In this document: piece by piece, positions 14,533 through 19,433 of the stretch
Layout of the letters: each line of letters opens with the position of its first letter
How positions within the stretch are numbered: position 1 is the first letter of the stretch
Assembly: GCA_044867925.1 (NCBI GenBank)
Contig: JBIOVV010000086.1
Location: forward strand, 1-19,433
Reading direction: 5' to 3'
Source of the DNA: VRUE01 sp044867925
GTDB taxonomy: Bacteria > Actinomycetota > Thermoleophilia > Solirubrobacterales > 70-9
Length of the DNA stretch: 19,433 bases
The notes under the pieces: generated by a model
The model's input: the letters and a program-made list of their open reading frames with translations, nothing else
What the model was told of the DNA's origin: nothing
Database searches by the model: none
Made by a program: the position numbers and the translations under genes

Positions 14533-15605
14533 GCGGCAGAGAAGTGTCCCCGGCGCGCGGAGACCGCCTCGCGGCCCAGCTGGCCGAGGCCGAGCTGGAC
14601 TGCTTCCTCGTCACCGACCTCACCAACGTCGGCTATCTGACCGGCTTCGGCGGCACCAACGGTGCCTGCGTCTGCGGTGCCGAGCAGCGCGTCTTCCTCA
14701 CCGACTTCCGCTACACCGAGCGCGCCGAAGCGGAGATCGAAGGCTGGGACGTGGTCACGGTCAAGGACGATTGGCTGGGCGGGATCGCCGCGCGGCTGTC
14801 GGGCAAGACCGGCTTCGAAGACCACCAGATGGCGGTCCGCACGCTGAAGCGACTGCAGGAGAAGCTCGCCGACGGCATCGAGCTGAAGGGCGCGGGGGGG
14901 ACGGTCGAGCGGCTGCGCCGGGTCAAGGACGAGGACGAGCTGACCGCGATCGCCGCCGCCGCCGAGCTGGCCGACGAGATCTGGCGCTGGTCGCTGGAGC
15001 GCGGCCTCGCCGGTCGCAGCGAGCTCGACGTCGCCCGCGCGGCCGAGGCCCGCATGCGCGAGCAGGGCGCCGAGCCTTCCTTCCCGACGATCGTCGCCGC
15101 CGGCCCCAACGGGGCGCTGCCGCACGCCGAGCCGGGCGAGCGCGAGATCGGTCGCGGCGAGCTGGTCGTCTTCGACATGGGAGCGAAGCTCGACGGCTAC
15201 TGCTCCGACGGCACCCGCACCTTTGCCACCGGCGAGCCCGGTGGGGCGGCCCGCGCCGTCTATGAGGCCGTGCGCGAGGCTCAGGAGGCCGCCCTGGAGA
15301 AGGTCGCCGCCGGGATCAAAGCCGAGGACCTCGACGGCGTCGCCCGCGAGCTGATCGCGGCGGCGGGGCACGGCGAGCGCTTCGGCCACGGACTCGGGCA
15401 CGGCGTCGGACTCGAGGTCCACGAGGAGCCCCGTGTCTCGCAGCGCTCCGAGGACGTGCTCGCGGCCGGCGAAGTGGTGACGATCGAGCCCGGGATCTAC
15501 CTGCCGGGCGAGTTCGGCGTGCGGATAGAGGACCTCGTCGTCGTCGCCGAGAACGGCTGCCGCAACCTCAGCGGACTGCCCAAGCAGATGCAGCTGGTCG
15601 ATTAG
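14529..15605 (+). CDS. M24-family Xaa-Pro aminopeptidase/dipeptidase
   Basis: 358 aa from ATG 14529, which overlaps the aroQ stop; longer in-frame extensions run through aroQ and are rejected. Residues 1-130 are the creatinase-like N-terminal domain (NVGYLTGFGGTNG, FLTDFRYTERAE). The pita-bread catalytic domain has all five dinuclear metal ligands: Asp216 and Asp227 (DMGAKLDGYCSDGTRTF), His291 (GHGLGHGVGL), Glu320 (TIEPGIYLPG) and Glu334 (GVRIEDLVVV). It cuts N-terminal X-Pro bonds or X-Pro dipeptides; which one cannot be told here. In many bacteria this gene lies between aroQ and efp. Here aroQ-pepP is kept but efp is 3 kb away on the other strand. Confidence 0.93.
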   Translation: MSGREVSPARGDRLAAQLAEAELDCFLVTDLTNVGYLTGFGGTNGACVCGAEQRVFLTDFRYTERAEAEIEGWDVVTVKDDWLGGIAARLSGKTGFEDHQMAVRTLKRLQEKLADGIELKGAGGTVERLRRVKDEDELTAIAAAAELADEIWRWSLERGLAGRSELDVARAAEARMREQGAEPSFPTIVAAGPNGALPHAEPGEREIGRGELVVFDMGAKLDGYCSDGTRTFATGEPGGAARAVYEAVREAQEAALEKVAAGIKAEDLDGVARELIAAAGHGERFGHGLGHGVGLEVHEEPRVSQRSEDVLAAGEVVTIEPGIYLPGEFGVRIEDLVVVAENGCRNLSGLPKQMQLVD

Positions 15606-15641
15606 CCGGACCCGCCAGGTCTGCTGCAACTCTCATTGCGT

Positions 15642-15665
15642 CGGGCTCGCCGGTCGATCAGCCCG
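15642..15665 (+). promoter_or_regulatory. Small hairpin just before the diguanylate cyclase start
   Basis: CGGGCT (15642-15647) pairs with AGCCCG (15660-15665) around a 12-nt loop, 2 nt before GTG 15668. It could be a weak terminator for the aro/pepP block or could mask the start. A 6-bp repeat in such GC-rich DNA may be chance. Confidence 0.3.
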
Positions 15666-15667
15666 GT

Positions 15668-16714
15668 GTGAACGCGATGGCCATGCATCCGTCCGAGTCT
15701 CTGGCGGGCGCCCGCAAGGACGCCCGGCGTGAGCGCCTGCTCGACATGGAGCAGCGGGTGCGCCGCTACCGCGCCGCCTGCTTCGCGATCCTCGCGCTTG
15801 CCCTGGCCTCGGCGGGGCCCTCGGTCGGCTGGCTCTGGCTGGCCCCGCTGGCGGCCGGTTTCGCCGGCTTCGCCATCGCCGATCGCTTCATGCGGACGAG
15901 CGAGCGGCCTTGGCTCTGGGTGGCGGGCGCCTGGGGCGCCCTGCCGCTGTTGCTCGCCGGCGCCGTGGCCGCCACCGGCGGACCGACCAGTCCCGTCCTG
16001 ATGTGGTTCGCGCTGCCGGCCGTGACCCTGGGCGCGCGCTTCGATCCCTGGGGCATGGTCGTCGGCACGGTCTACCTCGTCGCCGTCTTCCTCGCCGGCA
16101 CGGTGGCGCTCGACCCCGCCGCTGCCGCCGCTCACAGCCAGACCCTCGTCGCCGCCGTGGCCTTGATCCTCAGCACGGTGATCCTCTCCGGCGCCCTGGT
16201 CGAATCGGATCGCGCCCACCGCCGCCGCTCGACCCTGGATCCGCTCACCGGCCTCTTCAACCGCAACGCGCTGGAGCAACGGCTGGCCGAGCTCGACGGC
16301 GCCCCCTGCGACGCCCCCGGCAAGCAGTCCCACGCCCTGCTGCTCTGCGACCTCGACCACTTCAAGCGGGTCAACGACCGGCTCGGCCACGCCGCCGGAG
16401 ACGCGGTGCTGCAGGACGTCGCCTGCACGATGCGCTCCGTCCTGCGCGCGGGCGACTCGATCTACCGCATCGGCGGCGAGGAGATCCTCGTCGTCCTGCC
16501 GGGTGCCGGCGAGCAGGACGCCGTGGCGATCGCCGAGCGCCTGCGCCAGGCGGTGCGCAAGAGCCGGCCGGTCGGGGTGGAGGTGACGATCAGCATCGGT
16601 GCCGCCGTGACCAAGCCGAGCGTCGTCAACACCGACGATCTCGTCGCCCGCGCCGACGCCGCGCTGTACTCGGCGAAGGCAAATGGCCGCGATGCCGTTT
16701 TCGTCGCGAACTAG
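15668..16714 (+). CDS. Membrane-bound GGDEF diguanylate cyclase
   Basis: Up to 348 aa. GTG 15668, ATG 15677 and ATG 15683 are all possible starts and none has a good ribosome-binding site. A cytoplasmic charged tail (1-33) is followed by about five hydrophobic segments (36-50, 54-72, 82-102, 109-123, 129-147, 156-177), forming a six- or five-pass membrane sensor of no recognised type. Residues 180-348 are the GGDEF domain: DPLTGLFNRNALEQRL, DLDHFKRVNDRLGHAAGD and active-site GGEEI 269-273. A complete RxxD inhibitory site (RAGD 260-263) lies five residues before it. It should make cyclic di-GMP from two GTP, subject to product inhibition. Ile in place of the final Phe of GG(D/E)EF is unusual. 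No EAL domain is attached. Confidence 0.93.
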   Translation: MNAMAMHPSESLAGARKDARRERLLDMEQRVRRYRAACFAILALALASAGPSVGWLWLAPLAAGFAGFAIADRFMRTSERPWLWVAGAWGALPLLLAGAVAATGGPTSPVLMWFALPAVTLGARFDPWGMVVGTVYLVAVFLAGTVALDPAAAAAHSQTLVAAVALILSTVILSGALVESDRAHRRRSTLDPLTGLFNRNALEQRLAELDGAPCDAPGKQSHALLLCDLDHFKRVNDRLGHAAGDAVLQDVACTMRSVLRAGDSIYRIGGEEILVVLPGAGEQDAVAIAERLRQAVRKSRPVGVEVTISIGAAVTKPSVVNTDDLVARADAALYSAKANGRDAVFVAN

Positions 16715-16717
16715 CGC

Positions 16718-17767
16718 TCAGCGACTGAGGTCGACGCTGCCGTCGAGGCTCTCGGCGAAGGCGGCGATCAGGGCGACGGTCGCCTCGACGTCGGCGAGGT
16801 CGACCATCTCGACCGGCGAGTGCATGTAGCGGAGGGGGATCGAGACGAGGCCGGTGGGGATTCCCGAGCGGGAGAACTGGATGCCGTCGGCGTCGGTGCT
16901 GGTGGTGTTGCCGGTGGCGCCGATCGTGTGCTCGATCCCGGCCTCTTCGGCCACTCCCACCAGCAGGTCGAAGACCTTGGGTGAGAGCGTCGCGCCGCGG
17001 AAGATCACCGGGCCCGAGCCGAGCACGTGGCTGCCCAGCTCCTTCTCGTCGAGGCCGGGCGCGTCGGTCGCGTGGGTGACGTCGACGACGATGGCGAGGT
17101 CGGGCCGTACCGCAAAGGCAGACGTGCGCGCGCCGAAGAGGCCGATCTCCTCCTGCACGGCGGCGATCGCGGCGAAGCTGCTCTTGAGCGAGCCACCCTC
17201 GTGGCAGCGCCGCAGCGACTCCAGCGCGACGTAGGCGCCGAGGCGGTTGTCCATCGAGCGCGAGACGACGCGCTCGCCGGCCAGGCCGAGCGGCTCGGTT
17301 GCGATGACCACCGGATCACCGACCCTGACCAGCTGTTCCGCCTCCTCGCGGTCGGCGGCGCCGACGTCGATGTGAAGCGATTTCATCTCGACGACCTTCT
17401 TGCGTTGTTCGGCATCGAGCAGATGGAGCGGCTTGCGCCCGACCACGCCCGGCACCGGTCCGTCGGCGCCCTGCACCTCGACCCGCTGGCCGACCAGGAT
17501 CTGGGGGTCCCAGCCTCCGATCGGGGCGAACCAGAGGAAGCCCTTCTCGTCGATGTGCCGGACCACCAGGCCGATCTCGTCGATGTGGCCGACGACCGAG
17601 AGCAGCGGCGCGGCGTTGCCGATCCGCGCCACGGAGGAGCCGATGCCGTCGGCCGAGAGCTCGGCAAAGGACGCTTCCTCTCGCCATAGCGCCGCCGCCG
17701 CCGCCTCGTAGCCCGAGGGTCCGGGAACGCGAAGGAGCTTGTCGAGTAGTCCAGGGGTTTTGCTCAC
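16718..17767 (-). CDS. M42-family metallo-aminopeptidase (glutamyl aminopeptidase/FrvX-like)
   Basis: 349 aa, normal length, from GTG at 17767. The two-metal site is complete: His61 (GHIDEIG), Asp173 (SMDNRLGAYV, bridging), Glu206 catalytic and Glu207 ligand (AVQEEIGLFGAR), Asp229 (VVDVTHATD) and His316 (YMHSPVE). An inserted beta-barrel PDZ-like domain (about residues 72-160; IGGWDPQILVGQRVEV) is typical of the tetrahedral dodecameric TET peptidases. It trims N-terminal residues from short peptides in the cytoplasm. Older annotations call this family endoglucanase or cellulase M, which is not supported. It is convergent with the diguanylate cyclase, with 3 nt between stops, and divergent from the SDR gene. 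Confidence 0.94.
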   Translation of the reverse strand: MSKTPGLLDKLLRVPGPSGYEAAAAALWREEASFAELSADGIGSSVARIGNAAPLLSVVGHIDEIGLVVRHIDEKGFLWFAPIGGWDPQILVGQRVEVQGADGPVPGVVGRKPLHLLDAEQRKKVVEMKSLHIDVGAADREEAEQLVRVGDPVVIATEPLGLAGERVVSRSMDNRLGAYVALESLRRCHEGGSLKSSFAAIAAVQEEIGLFGARTSAFAVRPDLAIVVDVTHATDAPGLDEKELGSHVLGSGPVIFRGATLSPKVFDLLVGVAEEAGIEHTIGATGNTTSTDADGIQFSRSGIPTGLVSIPLRYMHSPVEMVDLADVEATVALIAAFAESLDGSVDLSR

Positions 17768-17819
17768 GGTCGCGGCAGTATGTCGATTCGGAGAGGCGTC
17801 CGTATTACGACAATTCGAA

Positions 17820-17825
17820 TAGCGT
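17820..17825 (+). promoter_or_regulatory. TAGCGT -10 hexamer, probable leaderless promoter of the SDR gene
   Basis: TAGCGT fits TANNNT and ends 7 nt before GTG 17833. It directly follows an 8-bp palindrome ATTCGAAT (17813-17820). On the other strand a weaker CATACT (17777-17782) ends 9 nt before the GTG of the M42 gene, so this 65-nt gap may hold two back-to-back leaderless promoters. Confidence 0.45.
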
Positions 17826-17832
17826 CCCCCTC

Positions 17833-18630
17833 GTGACTTCCGCTCCCATCGCTGCTCTGATCACCGGCGCTTCGAGCGGGATCGGCGAGGCGGCCGCGCG
17901 CCGCCTGGCCCGCGAGCCCGGCGCCGAGCTGATCCTCGTCGCCCGCCGCGAGGACCGCCTGCGCGCGCTGGCGGAGTCGCTGCCCTGCGAGGCGAGCTAC
18001 GTCGCCGCCGACCTCACCGAGGCCGATGCGCCGGAGCGCCTGCGCGCCCACGTCGCCGAGCGTGGCGGTCGCCTCACGCTGCTGGTCAACAACGCCGGCG
18101 CCTCCTGGCGCGGCGGCTTTGCGGAGAGCGGCTACGCCAACGTCAAGCGCCACATGGAGCTCAACTTCGACGCCGTGGTCCGTCTCACCGAGGCGCTGCT
18201 GCCGGTCCTGCGGGCGTCTGCGCCGAGCGCGATCGTCAACGTCGCCAGCACCGCCGGCCGGGTCGCCCGCGCACGCACCGGCGCCTACTCCGCCAGCAAG
18301 TTCGCCCTGATCGGCTGGACCGACTCGCTCTATGCCGAGGAGCTGCCGCACGGCGTCCACGTCGGCATGGTCCTGCCGGGCTTCATCGCCACCGAGGGCT
18401 TTCCGGCGACCGAGCTGCGCGAGAAAGCCCTCATCCGCTGGATCGTCTCCCGGCCGGAGAAGGTCGCCGAGGCGATCCTCGAGGCGGGCCCGGGCGGCAA
18501 GGCCGAGCGCTACGTGCCGCGCGGCTACGCCCTTGCGGCGGTCTCCCGGACCCTGACGCCGCGCCTGGTCCGCCGCGTCCTCTCCGGCGGCGCGGCGGGA
18601 GCGCTCACGACCAGCACCAAAACCGACTAA
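17833..18630 (+). CDS. Short-chain dehydrogenase/reductase, substrate unknown
   Basis: 265 aa from GTG 17833. Classical SDR motifs: nucleotide-binding TGASSGIG at residues 11-18, basic residues after the second strand (VARREDR, suggesting NADP), AADLTE, NNAG, the catalytic Ser in VNVASTAG and YSASK with catalytic Tyr and Lys, then LPGFIATEG. The C-terminus (YVPRGYALAAVSRTLTPRLV) is basic and may touch the membrane. Nothing in the context points to a substrate. Its stop overlaps the convergent efp stop by 3 shared bases. Confidence 0.92.
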   Translation: MTSAPIAALITGASSGIGEAAARRLAREPGAELILVARREDRLRALAESLPCEASYVAADLTEADAPERLRAHVAERGGRLTLLVNNAGASWRGGFAESGYANVKRHMELNFDAVVRLTEALLPVLRASAPSAIVNVASTAGRVARARTGAYSASKFALIGWTDSLYAEELPHGVHVGMVLPGFIATEGFPATELREKALIRWIVSRPEKVAEAILEAGPGGKAERYVPRGYALAAVSRTLTPRLVRRVLSGGAAGALTTSTKTD

Positions 18631-19187
18631 GCGCGCGAGACGTACTCGGCGCTGCGGGTGTCGACCCGGATCGTCTCTCCCTCTTCGATGAAGAGGGGGA
18701 CCTGGACGACGACGCCGGACTCGAGGGTCGCCGCCTTGCTGCCGCCGCCGGAGGCGGTGTCGCCCTTCACGCCCGGCTCCGTCTGCGTCACCTTCATCTC
18801 GATCGCGCTGGCGATCTGCACGTCGCTGGGTCGCTCGTCGACGAAGAGGACGTCGACCTCGGCGTTGGGCAGCAGCCACTGCATCGACTCGCCGACCAGA
18901 TCGCGCCCGATCTCGATCTGCTCGTAGTCGCGCGTGTCCATGAAGACCGCCGCCTCGCCGGAGTCGTAGAGGTACTGCATCTTGCGCGACTCGGTGTGGA
19001 CCGGGCGGAACTTCTCGCCCGCCCGGAACGTCTTGTCCTGGACCGAGCCATCCTCGATCTTGCGCAGCTTGGTGCGCACGAACGCCCCGCCCTTGCCGGG
19101 CTTGACGTGCTGAAACTCCACGATATAAAAGGGTTGGCCTTCTACCATTAACGGGCTACCGTTCCGGAACTCTGCGGTCGAAATCAC
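18627..19187 (-). CDS. efp: Translation elongation factor P
   Basis: 186 aa, the family length, from GTG at 19187 with a good AAGGAG 7 nt upstream. Domain I (KOW-like) carries HVKPGKGGAFVRTKLRKI; Lys32 in PGKG is the tip residue that is modified in many bacteria. Because it is Lys and not Arg, arginine rhamnosylation by EarP is not expected. OB domains follow (QYLYDSGEAAVFMDTRDYEQIEI; FIEEGETIRVDTRSAEYVSR at the end). EF-P rescues ribosomes stalled at poly-proline, relevant here given the Pro-rich MltG tail and other neighbours. It lies 25 nt behind the second aroQ on the same strand, so the two are likely co-transcribed. Confidence 0.97.
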   Translation of the reverse strand: MISTAEFRNGSPLMVEGQPFYIVEFQHVKPGKGGAFVRTKLRKIEDGSVQDKTFRAGEKFRPVHTESRKMQYLYDSGEAAVFMDTRDYEQIEIGRDLVGESMQWLLPNAEVDVLFVDERPSDVQIASAIEMKVTQTEPGVKGDTASGGGSKAATLESGVVVQVPLFIEEGETIRVDTRSAEYVSRA

Positions 19188-19194
19188 AACAACT

Positions 19195-19200
19195 CTCCTT
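19195..19200 (-). promoter_or_regulatory. Ribosome-binding site of efp
   Basis: AAGGAG on the minus strand, 7 nt before the GTG at 19187. It decides the start: MISTAEFRNG is also the usual EF-P beginning. Confidence 0.8.
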
Positions 19201-19212
19201 GGTACAACAAGT

Positions 19213-19433
19213 TCAACGGCGCGAAGCCGTGGGTTTATTCTTCGAGGCCGCGCGAGGGTGCGATGTGGGTCGATCGATATTCAGATGCGCGGCCAATGCT
19301 TCCAGAGCCAGCAGGTAGCCTCTCGGGCCGAACCCTGAAATCTGTCCCAGGGCGACGCCCGCGATGAACGAGTGATGGCGAAACTCCTCCCGCTGATGAA
19401 TGTTCGACAGATGCACTTCCACCGTTGGCAGAG
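19213..19433 (-). CDS. aroQ: Type II 3-dehydroquinate dehydratase, canonical form, C-terminal part (partial)
   Basis: The last 72 complete codons before the stop; the start lies beyond the right edge. The visible protein begins LPTVEVHLSNIHQREEFRHH, then GQISGFGPRGYLLALEALAAHL, the canonical end of type II dehydroquinase, with His and Ser of HLSN and both Arg of REEFR. The tail after NIDRP is Ser/Lys/Arg-rich and longer than usual. Unlike the aroQ at 14077-14532 it keeps Asn and His in SNIHxRE. Base use is less GC-rich than elsewhere (for example CATTCATCAG, AATATCGAT, AAGAATAAA), suggesting a different origin. It stands directly before efp. Confidence 0.9.
   Translation of the reverse strand, partial: LPTVEVHLSNIHQREEFRHHSFIAGVALGQISGFGPRGYLLALEALAAHLNIDRPTSHPRAASKNKPTASRR

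Noticed and set aside
16718..17767. Cellulase/endoglucanase M function for the M42 protein
   Set aside because: All peptidase metal ligands and the catalytic Glu are present; the endoglucanase label is a known historic misannotation of this family.
17813..17820. ATTCGAAT palindrome as an operator
   Set aside because: Eight bases only, no second copy seen, and it overlaps the -10 hexamer; kept as a note, not a call.

Overview
This is a very GC-rich, densely coded bacterial chromosome segment made up mostly of core housekeeping genes. The GC content, ATGA start/stop overlaps, GTG starts and TANNNT promoter hexamers set a few bases before start codons suggest a high-GC actinobacterium. The small Cys-containing secreted protein, the DUF559 relic and the style of the AroQ protein look to me like class Thermoleophilia (Solirubrobacterales/Gaiellales). 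That placement is inference from memory of family members, not from a search.

Left part (1-4419, + strand): the end of hisS, aspS and a 97-aa protein are translationally coupled. They are followed at once by a stretch that folds and reads like 6S RNA (about 2257-2452), the global RNA regulator of RNA polymerase. It has a 10-bp closing stem, a central bubble with a 3'-side hairpin, a central apical hairpin, and a 3' portion strikingly like E. coli ssrS. A decayed DUF559-family gene lies directly behind it. Next comes a single gene that joins an IscU/NifU-type Fe-S scaffold domain to the tRNA 2-thiouridylase MnmA; the scaffold domain lacks its third cysteine.

Middle-left (4420-6256, - strand): a small secreted protein and an ECF sigma factor that carries its own zinc-finger anti-sigma-like module, a hydrophobic segment and a long low-complexity tail.

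Centre (6365-15605, + strand): alaS-ruvX-mltG-aroE, then aroC, an aroK-aroB fusion, a divergent type II aroQ and an M24 Xaa-Pro peptidase. Together aroE, aroC, aroKB and aroQ cover shikimate-pathway steps 2 to 5 and 7; steps 1 (DAHP synthase) and 6 (EPSP synthase) are not in the window. Two striking inverted repeats sit before aroC and before aroKB, and alaS has an extra linker segment that contains a 10-bp inverted repeat.

Right part (15668-19433): a membrane-bound diguanylate cyclase (+), an M42 metallopeptidase (-), an SDR oxidoreductase (+), then efp and the 3' end of a second, canonical aroQ (both -). The second aroQ is visibly less GC-rich than its surroundings. The window therefore has two type II dehydroquinases of different style.

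The most noteworthy items are the 6S RNA candidate, the IscU-MnmA fusion with a lost ligand, the fused sigma/anti-sigma protein, the alaS insertion, the two aro-gene palindromes and the two aroQ paralogues. I see no CRISPR array, insertion sequence, tRNA or rRNA gene.
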